Assembly: GCA_046154585.1 (NCBI GenBank)
Contig: JBJXDX010000153.1
Span: 1-64,000, forward strand
From: CADEFX01 sp046154585
GTDB taxonomy: Bacteria; Pseudomonadota; Alphaproteobacteria; Rhizobiales; Hyphomicrobiaceae
DNA: 64,000 nt
Direction: 5' to 3'
Positions 25,614-34,404 of the stretch are shown here, piece after piece (positions within the stretch are counted from its first letter, which is position 1; the number at the start of each line of letters is the position of its first letter). Below the pieces are notes generated by a model. The model saw only the letters and a list, made by a program, of their open reading frames with translations. It made no database searches and was not told the DNA's origin. The translations under genes and the position numbers were made by a program.

Positions 25614-27393
25614 TGACGACCTCCCGATGCGTGCGGACCTCGTCCGGTTTGCCAGATGCGAGCACCTTGCCGAGATTGAGCACGGTGACGCGGTCACAAA
25701 TGTCGAAGATGAGATCGGCATGGTGCTCGACCAGCAGCACACCCGTGCCCTGCCGGCTGATAGCGGTAATCAAGCCGCCGAGACGCTTGATCTCGTCGAC
25801 TGAAAGGCCGGCCGCCGGCTCGTCGAGCAGAAGGAAGCTCGGCTTCATCATGAGCGCGCGGGCGATTTCAACGAAGCGCAGCTCGCTATGCTGCAAGCGA
25901 TCGGCACGCACGTTGGCGAGCCGCTCCAGACCCACGATGGTCAATGCAGCCATGGCATTCTCGCGCAAGTGCGCCTCGTCGCGCCAATGGCGCGGCAGTG
26001 CCAGCAGCGCTTCGACGAACGTCCCGGATGCGTCGATGTTGCCACCGATCATGACGTTCTCGATCACGGAGGATTCGCCGATCACACGCGGCGTCTGGAA
26101 CGTGCGTGCAATATGGTGTGCGGCACGGGTGTGCGGACCCTCGCGGGTGATATCGACGCCATCCATACTGACCGCGCCTTGCTGGGGCGTGTAGTAGCCC
26201 GAGATGACGTTCAGCATGGTCGTCTTGCCGCTGCCGTTCGGACCGATCAGGCCATGCACCTCACCCGTGTGAATGTCCAGGTCAACTCCGTCGACTGCTC
26301 GCACGCCGCCGAAACTCAGCACGATGTCCTTGAGGCGGAGTTCGCTCTTGCGCGGGCCGTCACTCAGAACTTGCGCCAGCAGCTCGGGGCGCGGGCGGAT
26401 CTCGCGGTGCTGATCGAGGGGCCGCCGATTCTTGAAATCGAGCAGGTCGGCAATGCCGCCGGGAACCAGCAGCACGATCGCCAGGAGCAGTACCGCGTAC
26501 AAGAACGTCGACCACTGTACGAGGGGGGCGGCGAAATCCGGCAGAATCGTCAGGATGACGGTACCGATCAGCGGACCCAGGATCGAGCCGCGTCCGCCGA
26601 TCAGAATAGCTATGAAGAACAGCACGGACAGGTCGAAGGTGAAGGCGTCGGGTGTGATGTAGGACTGCAACGATGCGAACAGACCGCCAGCGACACCGGC
26701 CAGGGCACCGCTGAACAGGAACACCGCGACGAGCAGCCGGGGCTTGTGGATGCCGACCGCCTCGGCCGCCACCTCGGCGTCGCGGATGGCAACGAGCGAC
26801 CGGCCGTAGCGGCTCGCCGAGATGTTGCAGGTCATCCAGGTGACGAGAAGCGCGAGCGCCAGGCAGAAGAAGTAGAAGCCCCATGGGCCGTCGAGCGGCG
26901 CCGGCATCGATGGTCCGGGGATGCCGACACCGCCGCCCGTCACCGTCTTCCAGGCGAGCGCGATCTGCGTGACGATCGTGGACAGGCCAAGAGTTGTCAT
27001 GGCGAAGTAGAAGGTGCGCAGGCGCAGCGCGGGAAGTCCTGCGATGAGACCGAAGACGGCGCCGAGCAGGCCCGCGGCGGCCAGCGCGACGAGCGTGGGG
27101 ATTTCCGGCGTTACCCGCCCGCCAGCCAGCGCACTGGCCGCGTACGCGCCGATCGTCAGCAGCGATACCCAGCCGATCGCGAGCTGGCCGGCGAAGCCGA
27201 CGACCAGATTGAGGCCTGCGACGAGAACCCAATAGACACACACGCGTGTGCCGACCAGGCCGAAGAAAGAGTCGCCCCACAACGGAAGGCTGCCTCCAAC
27301 GACGGCCAGTAGAATGACCGGCAGCCATGCCTCGTACTTGCCAGGGCCAACGCTGGCTTTTGCCGTTTCCACGATCACGTGATGAAGCCTCAC
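25594..27393 (-). CDS. LivM-LivG fusion: ABC permease joined to ATP-binding domain
   Basis: A 599-residue fusion. Residues 1-320 are a LivM-type permease with about nine or ten TM helices, including the LVVGFAGQLAIGWVSLLTIGAYAAS and FTFDLSVLFFIAILIGGRGSILGPLIG signatures. Residues 340-599 are a LivG-type ATPase with Walker A GPNGSGKTT near 381, DEPAAGL near 520 and VEHHADLIFDICDRVTVL. The ABC signature, normally of the LSxGQ type, reads LQHSELRF (about 498-505), with neither the Gly nor the Gln. The fusion is bounded by LivH (4-bp overlap) and LivF (20-bp overlap), so the transporter is otherwise complete. ATP hydrolysis may rely on the LivF partner's sites. Confidence 0.95.
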   Translation of the reverse strand: MRLHHVIVETAKASVGPGKYEAWLPVILLAVVGGSLPLWGDSFFGLVGTRVCVYWVLVAGLNLVVGFAGQLAIGWVSLLTIGAYAASALAGGRVTPEIPTLVALAAAGLLGAVFGLIAGLPALRLRTFYFAMTTLGLSTIVTQIALAWKTVTGGGVGIPGPSMPAPLDGPWGFYFFCLALALLVTWMTCNISASRYGRSLVAIRDAEVAAEAVGIHKPRLLVAVFLFSGALAGVAGGLFASLQSYITPDAFTFDLSVLFFIAILIGGRGSILGPLIGTVILTILPDFAAPLVQWSTFLYAVLLLAIVLLVPGGIADLLDFKNRRPLDQHREIRPRPELLAQVLSDGPRKSELRLKDIVLSFGGVRAVDGVDLDIHTGEVHGLIGPNGSGKTTMLNVISGYYTPQQGAVSMDGVDITREGPHTRAAHHIARTFQTPRVIGESSVIENVMIGGNIDASGTFVEALLALPRHWRDEAHLRENAMAALTIVGLERLANVRADRLQHSELRFVEIARALMMKPSFLLLDEPAAGLSVDEIKRLGGLITAISRQGTGVLLVEHHADLIFDICDRVTVLNLGKVLASGKPDEVRTHREVVNAYLGA

Positions 27394-28250
27394 ACCCGCC
27401 GAGCAGTTGCGGCACCGGCGAGGCCCTCAGGCCGCACGAGGAGCGCGATGATGAACACGACGAACACCGCGACCGACGAGAAGACCCCGCCGAGGAAGTA
27501 ATTCGCTACCTGCTGAAACAGCCCGAGCGCGAGCCCGCCAATGACGGCACCACGATTTGACCCCATTCCACCCAGGGCAACAGGGACAAAGCCGTAGAAA
27601 TTCAACAGCGGCCCGTTTGACAACGAAGCGAACAACAGCTGTCCTGCGGAGAAGCCGGCCAGTACGCCAATCATGCCGGCGAGCGCGTAGCTCGCAATGC
27701 GAAGCCGTTGCTCGGGAAGGCCGAGCGCGCGCGCCGCGTAGTTGTCCTCCGAGATCGCCAGGAAGGCGCGCCCCACCAGCGTGTGGCGGAACAGGTACTC
27801 CAGCCCGACGATCGTCGCGATGCAGGCCAGGATGGGCAGCCAGAATTTCTGGTCGAAGTATCCCGACTCGATCGGAATGACGCGCGGAAACGGCATCGCG
27901 TCCGTGCTGAAGTAGATTGCCGTCAGCTGCTGGATCATCAGTGCGGCGGCAAGCGTGGACAGCACGTAGAGATGCTGATCGAGGCTCTTGAGAACGGGAC
28001 GTACTGTCACGAACTCGACGATCACGCCGAGGATGGCGCCGACCGCCAGAGTCAGCACGAAGCCGACGATCACCGGCATGCCCATCTGGCCGATGAAGAT
28101 TGCGCCGAACACGCCACCGAGCATGCCAACCGACCCCGCGGTGAAGCTGAACACGCGCGAGGCCGAGAACATGACGTTATAGGTGATGCCGATGAGCGCG
28201 TAGACCGCGCCCACCGCCAATCCGTTCGAGACGATGGATTCGACGAGCAT
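27390..28250 (-). CDS. livH: Branched-chain amino-acid-type ABC transporter permease
   Basis: A 286-residue LivH-type permease with about eight TM helices. The N-terminal LAVGAVYALIGITYNVMFSASRVFSF segment, the SEDNYAARALGLPEQRLRIASYALAG loop that docks with the ATPase, and the C-terminal GFVPVALGGMGSNRGAVIGGLALG region are characteristic. It starts 3 bp after the binding-protein stop and overlaps the following fusion gene by 4 bases, so the operon is tightly coupled. Confidence 0.95.
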   Translation of the reverse strand: MLVESIVSNGLAVGAVYALIGITYNVMFSASRVFSFTAGSVGMLGGVFGAIFIGQMGMPVIVGFVLTLAVGAILGVIVEFVTVRPVLKSLDQHLYVLSTLAAALMIQQLTAIYFSTDAMPFPRVIPIESGYFDQKFWLPILACIATIVGLEYLFRHTLVGRAFLAISEDNYAARALGLPEQRLRIASYALAGMIGVLAGFSAGQLLFASLSNGPLLNFYGFVPVALGGMGSNRGAVIGGLALGLFQQVANYFLGGVFSSVAVFVVFIIALLVRPEGLAGAATARRV

Positions 28251-28253
28251 CGA

Positions 28254-29450
28254 TCAGGCGTACCCAGGCGCCAGCTTGAAGGCGCCGTCCTTGAGCGAGT
28301 TCGCCTGGCACATGATAATCTCGTCATTCTGGAAGCCATCGTGATTTTCGGGCGACCACTTGATGGTGCCGTAGACGCCTTTCCAGTTGGTGACTTTGGT
28401 GTTCCAGTAGGCCGTGATATCCGCAGGCGCAGTACCGGCTTCCCTCAAGGCATCGGCGATGAGACGTGGCCCGTCGTAGCCCAAGGCAACCCACCACAGC
28501 AGCGTATCGGCAAAGTCTACCTTGGCCTTCTTCAGCCGCTCGACGAAATCCACCGTCTGCGGCGGCAACTGACCTGCTGTGTTGTAGCTGACGTTGCGGA
28601 AATTGTTCGGGTAGACCTTTTCCCAGTACTCGGGCTTTGCCAGCAGCGCCTTGGTTTGGCCGGAGCCGAGAGTGGTTTGGCCAACGATGGGGACGTCCCA
28701 ACCCAGCTCGGCGCGCGTGTTGATGATACGCGCCAGGAACCCGGCATTGACGCTCCATGGCATGATGGCTTCGGCGCCGCCCGAGCGCATGCGCAGGAGC
28801 TCCGGCTTCAGATCGGGGTTGTTGGCGTCAACACTGCCGGAGTAGACGACCTCACCACCGATCTTCTTCATCATCGGAACGTACGCATCGACAGACGCCG
28901 TTCCATAGCCGGACGTGTCGCTGATGACGGCGACCTTCTTGGCTTTCAGGACTTCGACGACGTAGTGGTTTGCAGCGCCGCCTATCTGCTGGTTGCTCGG
29001 TCCGTTGCGGAATGCCATCGGATACTTCTTGACGTCGATCAGGCTGTCCACCCAGCAAGGGTGGATCTGCGGCACACCATCGCGTGCAATGTTGGCAATC
29101 GCGGCAGCCGTCTCGCCCGAATTGAGAGGCCCCCACATCACCGGCACCTTGTGGCGGCGGGTCAGCTCGGCTGCTGCGTTCACGGCCTTGGTCGGCTCGC
29201 TCTGCGTGTCGCGCATCACGAGCTCGATCTTACGGCCCTTGATGCCGCCGGCCGCGTTGATCTCATCCACCGCAAGCTGCGTGCCGCGACCAATGCCGAT
29301 GCCCGTCGACGAGCTCGGCCCGGTGAAGGCCGGCAGGTAGCCGATCTGGATTGGGTCAGTGTTGGCGATGGCGGGCTTGTAGACGCCCGATACGATCGTC
29401 GCTGCCGTAGCAGCCGAGCCTGTTAATGCCTTGCGGCGAGTGATCCGCAT
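28254..29450 (-). CDS. ABC transporter substrate-binding protein (LivK/amide-binding type), Tat-like signal
   Basis: A 398-residue periplasmic binding protein of the type-I (Leu/Ile/Val-binding) fold. The N-terminus has a twin-arginine-like signal (TRRKALTGSAATAATIVSG). The mature domain shows IGYLPAFTGPSSSTGIGIGRGTQLAVDEINAAGGI and the LVMRDTQSEPTKAVNAAAEL segment near residue 75, followed by WGPLNSGETAA. AGGAGG precedes the ATG. It is the first gene of the liv-type operon; two tandem palindromes lie 33-60 bp upstream of the start. The ligand may be an amino acid, amide or aromatic acid. Confidence 0.94.
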   Translation of the reverse strand: MRITRRKALTGSAATAATIVSGVYKPAIANTDPIQIGYLPAFTGPSSSTGIGIGRGTQLAVDEINAAGGIKGRKIELVMRDTQSEPTKAVNAAAELTRRHKVPVMWGPLNSGETAAAIANIARDGVPQIHPCWVDSLIDVKKYPMAFRNGPSNQQIGGAANHYVVEVLKAKKVAVISDTSGYGTASVDAYVPMMKKIGGEVVYSGSVDANNPDLKPELLRMRSGGAEAIMPWSVNAGFLARIINTRAELGWDVPIVGQTTLGSGQTKALLAKPEYWEKVYPNNFRNVSYNTAGQLPPQTVDFVERLKKAKVDFADTLLWWVALGYDGPRLIADALREAGTAPADITAYWNTKVTNWKGVYGTIKWSPENHDGFQNDEIIMCQANSLKDGAFKLAPGYA

Positions 29451-29482
29451 GTAACCTCCTGAAATTGTTGCGCAACCTTCCC

Positions 29483-29510
29483 TTGAAAGCTTTCAAATGA
29501 AAGCTTTCAT
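29483..29510. promoter_or_regulatory. Two back-to-back 14-bp palindromes upstream of the liv-type operon
   Basis: TTGAAAGCTTTCAA (29483-29496) is followed directly by ATGAAAGCTTTCAT (29497-29510). Each is a perfect palindrome and they share the core TGAAAGCTTTCA, repeated at exactly 14 bp. They lie 33-60 bp upstream of the binding-protein start, overlapping the expected promoter. Another short palindrome GTTGCGCAAC is at 29467-29476. The arrangement suggests a dimeric repressor that binds two adjacent sites (LacI- or MarR-like symmetry); no matching regulator gene is adjacent. Confidence 0.65.
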
Positions 29511-29720
29511 TTCGTTCTCGACAAAGAGCTGCCGTTGATCCGTCGCCGCCTTGTCGTGGTGTTCCGACGCGCAAGCTAGCACAGGGAGCAAAGTTCTAGC
29601 TAGACCCTCCTGCAAAAAGACATACGAATGCTGAGGTCTCTCGCCCAGCCATCCGAGGCATACGGATCAAACAAAAACCTTGCCGACCAAATCGCGGGAG
29701 ATTGGTCACCGCGCACCTAT

Positions 29721-30995
29721 TCATTTCGGTTGAAGCATCAGCGCGAACGAAGGGATGTAGGTCGTCAGGAACAGGACGATGAGCATCACGATAATCTGCG
29801 GCCAGATGGCTCGCGATATCTTGCTGAGGCTCAGTCCCGATATTGCCATGCCCACAAAGAGGCAATAGCCGATGGGCGGGGCAGCCATTCCGATCGAGAC
29901 ATTCGTGACAATGATGGCGCCCAGATGGATCGGATCGACGCCGAATCTCGATCCTATTGCGATCAGCATCGGTCCGAGGATGACCATGATGGCGATTTCG
30001 TCCATAACGGCCGCGAGCAGGAAGAAGGCAATGTTCAATCCGGCGAGCGCGATCCACTTGTCATGCACGTGGGCAGCGAGCCAGCCCGCGAAGCCGGTGG
30101 CAATTTGCTCCTGAGCGATCAACACGCCGAAGCCAGTCGACACGGCAACGATAGCCGTCACGATGGCGCTGGTACGCACCGCACGCAGCGTGATCTGAGG
30201 TAAAGCGCCCAGACTCAACTTCCTCTCGACGAACATGCCGATGATGATGGCATAAACGCAGGACATGCCGGCCGCTTCGGTCGGCGTAAAGATGCCGCCA
30301 TAGATGCCGCCAAGCACGACCAGCGGTGAAAGAAGCGCCCATTTTCCGTTTGCGAATGCCTGCCGTACTTCCCCCCACGGTGCCCTCGGCTGTTTTGGAA
30401 CGCCATGGCGCTTGGCGTGGACGTAGCAAACGATCAGCAAGCCGAAGGCGATGCTGAGGCCCGGAACGATGCCCGACAGGAACAATCTGCCGATGGATTG
30501 CTCGGCGATCGTGCCCCAGATCACGAAGGCGATCGACGGAGGAATAAGTGGGCCAAGCACACCTGCACTGACGGCGATCGCCGCCGCAAACGCCTTGTCG
30601 TAGCCGGCATTGGCCATAGCCGGGATCAGGATTGTTCCGATCGCTGCCGTCGTGGCGGGAGCGGAACCGGAAATCGAGGAAAAGACCAGCGCAGCAAGAA
30701 CCGCGACCATTGCAAGCCCACCCGTGCGATGCCGCACCAGGACCGAAGCCATGTCGATGAGGCGCTGCGACATGCCGCCGGCGGTCATCAATTCGCCTGC
30801 CAGCATGAAGAGCGGAATGGCGAGCAGGCTGAACGATTGCGAGCCGGCAACCAGCTGTTGCGCCAGGAACGCCGGCTCGATATCAGCCACGATGATCACG
30901 AGCGTCACGATGATGCCGATGGCCAGAGCAAAGGGGAAGCCGAGCATGACGGCGACGGCAAAACCTGCAGTCAGCAACAGGACGCTTGCGCTCAC
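29721..30995 (-). CDS. TRAP transporter large permease (DctM family)
   Basis: A 424-residue integral membrane protein with about twelve TM segments. DctM elements include FSLLAIPLFMLAGELMTAGGMSQRL, SSISGSAPATTAAIGTILIP, AGVLGPLIPPSIAFVIWG and the C-terminal IGMAAPPIGYCLFVGMAISG. The start is a GTG whose last bases form the TGA of the small permease gene (4-bp overlap), so translation is coupled. It is the last gene of the second TRAP operon; the 270 bp after it, towards 29451, contain only the liv-type promoter region. Confidence 0.95.
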   Translation of the reverse strand: MSASVLLLTAGFAVAVMLGFPFALAIGIIVTLVIIVADIEPAFLAQQLVAGSQSFSLLAIPLFMLAGELMTAGGMSQRLIDMASVLVRHRTGGLAMVAVLAALVFSSISGSAPATTAAIGTILIPAMANAGYDKAFAAAIAVSAGVLGPLIPPSIAFVIWGTIAEQSIGRLFLSGIVPGLSIAFGLLIVCYVHAKRHGVPKQPRAPWGEVRQAFANGKWALLSPLVVLGGIYGGIFTPTEAAGMSCVYAIIIGMFVERKLSLGALPQITLRAVRTSAIVTAIVAVSTGFGVLIAQEQIATGFAGWLAAHVHDKWIALAGLNIAFFLLAAVMDEIAIMVILGPMLIAIGSRFGVDPIHLGAIIVTNVSIGMAAPPIGYCLFVGMAISGLSLSKISRAIWPQIIVMLIVLFLTTYIPSFALMLQPK

Positions 30996-31501
30996 GGGGC
31001 GAACTCCGGCGCGGGTTCACCCTGTGGTCCATCGATCAGGCGCCAAATCCCGAATAGAAAAATCAGGCCACCCGCCGCCAGCGCGAGAGCGTGTAAAAAC
31101 TCGATCGGATAGCCGATTGCCGCCGACACCGACCCGCCTGTGAAATCCAGGAATCGCAATCCCGACCAGGCGAGGTAAGCGCCGAAGGCTGTCGTTGCCG
31201 CATCAATGGCCGCTTCGGCCCAGCGGCGCAAAGGAGGTGTCAGCGGGTTGAGGAAAATGTCCAGCCTGACGTGGAATCCCTCGCGCACGCCGAGCGCGAG
31301 TCCGCCCATGGTGCACCACGCAAACATGAGCAGGGCCAGCTCTTCCGTCCACGACGGCGCGTTGCCGAACACGTACCGCATCACGACCTGAAGCGCGATG
31401 CACGCAAGCATGACGCCCATGGCGACCACGAGGCTCGCGCGCAGGACGCCTGCTACGGCCGCAATCAGGCGTCCTATGCCGCGGGTCATACCGGACAACA
31501 C
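30992..31501 (-). CDS. TRAP transporter small permease (DctQ family)
   Basis: A 169-residue four-helix membrane protein. The signature APSWTEELALLMFAWCTMGGLALGVREG, including the Glu-Glu pair and the basic FHVRLD that follows, identifies a DctQ subunit. The first codon is a GTG at 31501, with an ATG four codons later at 31489; I cannot decide between them. It lies between the binding-protein gene (7-bp gap) and the large permease (4-bp overlap). Confidence 0.93.
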   Translation of the reverse strand: MLSGMTRGIGRLIAAVAGVLRASLVVAMGVMLACIALQVVMRYVFGNAPSWTEELALLMFAWCTMGGLALGVREGFHVRLDIFLNPLTPPLRRWAEAAIDAATTAFGAYLAWSGLRFLDFTGGSVSAAIGYPIEFLHALALAAGGLIFLFGIWRLIDGPQGEPAPEFAP

Positions 31502-31508
31502 CGGTGCG

Positions 31509-32519
31509 TTACTGAACCGACGCCAGCGTCTCCTTCATCAGGTCAGGACCGATCGAGTCCTTGAACTTCTCGTAGACGCTCTGGACGGACGCGCGGAAAG
31601 GCTTCACGTCACTGATGCGATTGACCTTCATGCCGGACGTCTCAAGCCTGGCAAGAATCTCGTTTGCTGTCGCCGACGCCGCTTCGCGCTGTGCCTTGGC
31701 GGCCGGACCGCTCACGTCGACGATCGCTTTCTTGATGTCGTCAGGCATGCGATCGAAGGTGCGCTTCGACATCACGAGACCGATCGCGGAATAGGTATGG
31801 TTCGTGATCGAGAGAAACTTGGTGACTTCGTAGTATTTGGCCTGATCGATGATCGCGAGCGGAATTTCCAGACCGTCTATCGCGCCCTGCTGAACCGCCG
31901 TGAAAGTTTCGGCCCACGCCATAGGTACGGCGTTGCCGCCCATAGACGAGAACATGGAGATGTAGACAGGGTTCTGCATGACGCGGAATTTTACGCCGGA
32001 AACGTCATCGGGCTTCGAAACCGGGCGGACGTTGTTGATCATGTTGCGGAAGCCGCCTTCCATCCAGGCAAGCAGCTTCACGCCCCGTTTCTCGAGATTG
32101 GCGGCGAGCTTCTGACCGACAGGACCGTCGAGATGCGCGCGGGCCTGGTCTTCATTGGCAAACAAGAACGGCAGGTCGTTGATCTGCAGGGACGGTTCGA
32201 TTTGTGCAAGCACGGCGTTGGTGATGATGCCTGCATCGACCGTGCCAAGCCGCATGCCTTCGACCAACGGCTTTTCGTCGCCGATCTGCCGGTTGGGATA
32301 CAGCTGGACATCGAGGCGGCCGCCAGTTGCGGCCTCGACGCGTTGCTTAAAGGCACGAGCGCCGACAGCATACGGATCCTGCGGCCCATCGGTCGCCGAC
32401 CAGCCGAACTTGATGACGATCTTATCTTGGGCGATGGCCGGCGCTGCGGCCAACAGCAGGCCCACAGAACATGCAAAGGCGACGACGCACCGCGTCGCTT
32501 CGATGATAAACCTACTCAC
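31509..32519 (-). CDS. TRAP transporter substrate-binding protein (DctP family)
   Basis: A 336-residue periplasmic binding protein. The Sec signal (RCVVAFACSVGLLLAAAPAIAQ) ends near residue 29. DctP features include GRLDVQLYPNRQIGDEKPLVEGMRLGTVDAG, NNVRPVSKPDDVSGVKFRVMQNP with the carboxylate-binding Arg, and PMAWAETFTAVQQGAIDGLEIP. The start is a GTG chosen because AAGGAGGAAAC lies directly upstream; a longer reading frame exists but has no signal peptide at its start. A maleate-isomerase-like gene lies upstream on the same strand. Confidence 0.94.
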   Translation of the reverse strand: MSRFIIEATRCVVAFACSVGLLLAAAPAIAQDKIVIKFGWSATDGPQDPYAVGARAFKQRVEAATGGRLDVQLYPNRQIGDEKPLVEGMRLGTVDAGIITNAVLAQIEPSLQINDLPFLFANEDQARAHLDGPVGQKLAANLEKRGVKLLAWMEGGFRNMINNVRPVSKPDDVSGVKFRVMQNPVYISMFSSMGGNAVPMAWAETFTAVQQGAIDGLEIPLAIIDQAKYYEVTKFLSITNHTYSAIGLVMSKRTFDRMPDDIKKAIVDVSGPAAKAQREAASATANEILARLETSGMKVNRISDVKPFRASVQSVYEKFKDSIGPDLMKETLASVQ

Positions 32520-32613
32520 CCCGTTTCCTCCTTCACATGTCCCGTGCCTTGTTGTCGTGCGCGGGCTCTTTGTTGGCGTCTTACAGTAGGAAGCTTTGCG
32601 ACGCCTGGCAAGT

Positions 32614-32623
32614 TGTCCGGACA
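32614..32623. promoter_or_regulatory. Palindrome TGTCCGGACA upstream of the second TRAP operon
   Basis: A perfect 10-bp palindrome about 95 bp before the binding-protein start. The wider sequence TTGTCCGGACAT resembles the TnGTnnnnACnA pattern bound by FadR-group GntR regulators. No GntR gene is in the neighbourhood, so this is only a candidate site. Confidence 0.4.
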
Positions 32624-32658
32624 TTTGTATTGATAGGGCGCCGATGGGGACGGTACCA

Positions 32659-33396
32659 TCAGTGCTCGGAGAGCAACCGGCCATAGCCGGCAATGCGATC
32701 ATCGACGACGGCCAGTCTCAAAGCGTGCCACAGCGTCGCTTGCGTCGACGTGATGACCGGCTTGCCGATGGCCTGCTCGAGAGCCGCAATGACGGCATGC
32801 GATCGGGTATTCAGGCAAGAGATGATAAGTGCGTCCGAACCTTCGTTCCAACCGTTACGCCCGAGTTGAAAAAGCTCCGCCGACGTCGGATCGGCGAGGC
32901 GGAAGCCATCGGAAATGCCGAGGTGCGCACCACTCAGCACCTCCAGGCCGGCCGACTCGAAATAATCGTGCTCGGCCGCGGCGACAGCGTCGGTGTAAGG
33001 CGAGACAAGCGACACCTTGCGCGCACCCAGTGTTTTCGCCGCTTGCAGTATCGCATGCGCAGCCGTGGTCGCGGCGACGTTGAACCTGCCCTGAATCTCC
33101 TCCCGCAAGTGCTGGTCGTAAGCGACGCCCTGCACGATGCTGGAGGCCGTGCAGCCATAGGCGATGACACTCGGGCGGGCACTTGCGATCTGGCGAATGC
33201 CGGCCAATCCTTCGGTCCGATCCATCTCGACAAGCGTCTCGCGCGAAATCAGATCCGGAATGAACATGCGCGAGAAATGCAAGCCGATGTCCTGCGGCAC
33301 AACCCGCTGGGCCCAGGGCTCCATAACGGTATTGACGCTCGGCACAACAATGCCGATGCGCGCGCGGCTCGGTCCGTCGGCTCGATCTAAAGGCAT
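32659..33396 (-). CDS. Maleate isomerase/arylmalonate decarboxylase-like Asp/Glu racemase-family protein
   Basis: A 245-residue protein of the Asp/Glu racemase superfamily. The two active-site cysteines are seen as AYGCTASS (about residue 81) and ISCLNTRS (about residue 195). The N-terminal RIGIVVPSVNTVMEPW and central KVSLVSPYTDAVAAAEHDYF segments match maleate cis-trans isomerases and arylmalonate decarboxylases. AGGA precedes the ATG. It lies 139 bp upstream of the TRAP binding-protein gene on the same strand and may isomerise, racemise or decarboxylate the dicarboxylic acid imported by that transporter. Confidence 0.88.
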   Translation of the reverse strand: MPLDRADGPSRARIGIVVPSVNTVMEPWAQRVVPQDIGLHFSRMFIPDLISRETLVEMDRTEGLAGIRQIASARPSVIAYGCTASSIVQGVAYDQHLREEIQGRFNVAATTAAHAILQAAKTLGARKVSLVSPYTDAVAAAEHDYFESAGLEVLSGAHLGISDGFRLADPTSAELFQLGRNGWNEGSDALIISCLNTRSHAVIAALEQAIGKPVITSTQATLWHALRLAVVDDRIAGYGRLLSEH

Positions 33397-33647
33397 GGCG
33401 TGTCCTATGGTGGCGCCTTACGGCCTCCTACTCTAGTCAGAAGCGGAGCACCCGATCACGGACAAAATCCGTCGGCGAACCGGCACCGAGCTATTGCGCC
33501 TTTATATTGACGGCTTGGCAGCCAAAGTCAGTGACACCCTGGCGCCAACACCTCCAGCCAACTAACATTCGACCCGGGACCCAGCCTGGACCATTCGATC
33601 GGGGCTGGCCGCGACACGCAGAAGCCGGAGTTCAGGGAGACAACGAA

Positions 33648-34394
33648 ATGACATATCGCGGCATGACCGTGGAAGAAATCAAGATCAACGGCGACAAGGG
33701 CGACTCGATCTCGGCTTATACGGCGCGCCCCTCGGGAGCTGGCCCTTTTCCAGGCGTCGTCCTCGTGCACCACCTTCCCGGCTGGAGCGAGCTCTACATC
33801 GAAATGACGCGCAAGTTCGCGCACAACGGCTACCTCGCCATCTGCGCCAACCTCTATGAGCGCGCAGGGCTAGGCAATCCCGACGACGTTGCCGCCAAGG
33901 TGCGCGCTGAAGGCGGCGTTCCCGATGCGCAGGTTGTCGGCGACACCGAGGGCGCCGTGAAGTGGATGCGCGCGCAGAAGGGCCACAACGGCAAGGTCGG
34001 CGTGTTCGGCTCCTGCTCTGGTGGCCGCCACGCGTTCCTCTATGCGTGCCACAAGAAGGATGTCGACGCCTGTGTCGAGCTGTGGGGCGGCCGCGTCGTG
34101 ATGCCGAAGGAGGATCTCAACGAGAAGACTCCCGTCGCTCCCATCGATCTCACGAAGGATCTCTCATGCCCACTGCTGGGCATCTTCGGCAACGAGGATC
34201 GCGCGCCGAGCCCCGAGCAGGTGGACCAGCACGAGGCCGAGTTGAAGAAGCACGGCAAGGCCTACGAGTTCTATCGCTACGACGGCGCCGGCCACGGCAT
34301 CTTCTATTACCACCGGCCCCTGTACCGGGTGGAGCAGGCGCTCGACGGTTGGAACAAGGTGTTCGCGTTCTTCGGCAAGCATTTGGCGAAGTAG
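33648..34394 (+). CDS. Dienelactone hydrolase-family protein
   Basis: A 248-residue alpha/beta-hydrolase of the dienelactone hydrolase family. The nucleophile elbow is GSCSGG (near residue 125), with Cys as in carboxymethylenebutenolidase. The acid is in GNEDRAPSP and the catalytic His in DGAGHGIFYYHRP. A lid-like N-terminal region PGVVLVHHLPGWSELYIEMTRKFAHNGY fits the family. The ATG at 33648 is preceded by AGGGAGA; the upstream in-frame extension looks non-coding. It is followed 10 bp later by a DUF6295-like gene, so the two are probably co-transcribed. Substrate unknown: dienelactone or another ester. Confidence 0.9.
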   Translation: MTYRGMTVEEIKINGDKGDSISAYTARPSGAGPFPGVVLVHHLPGWSELYIEMTRKFAHNGYLAICANLYERAGLGNPDDVAAKVRAEGGVPDAQVVGDTEGAVKWMRAQKGHNGKVGVFGSCSGGRHAFLYACHKKDVDACVELWGGRVVMPKEDLNEKTPVAPIDLTKDLSCPLLGIFGNEDRAPSPEQVDQHEAELKKHGKAYEFYRYDGAGHGIFYYHRPLYRVEQALDGWNKVFAFFGKHLAK

Positions 34395-34404
34395 GAGGCA
34401 CACC

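Noticed and set aside
25888..27312. Plus-strand open frame of 474 codons
   Set aside because: Antisense to the LivM-LivG fusion gene, whose motifs are unambiguous.
27708..29426. Plus-strand open frame of 572 codons
   Set aside because: Antisense to the livH and binding-protein genes; no protein-like features.
31398..32633. Plus-strand open frame of 411 codons
   Set aside because: Antisense to the DctP and DctQ genes of the second TRAP operon.
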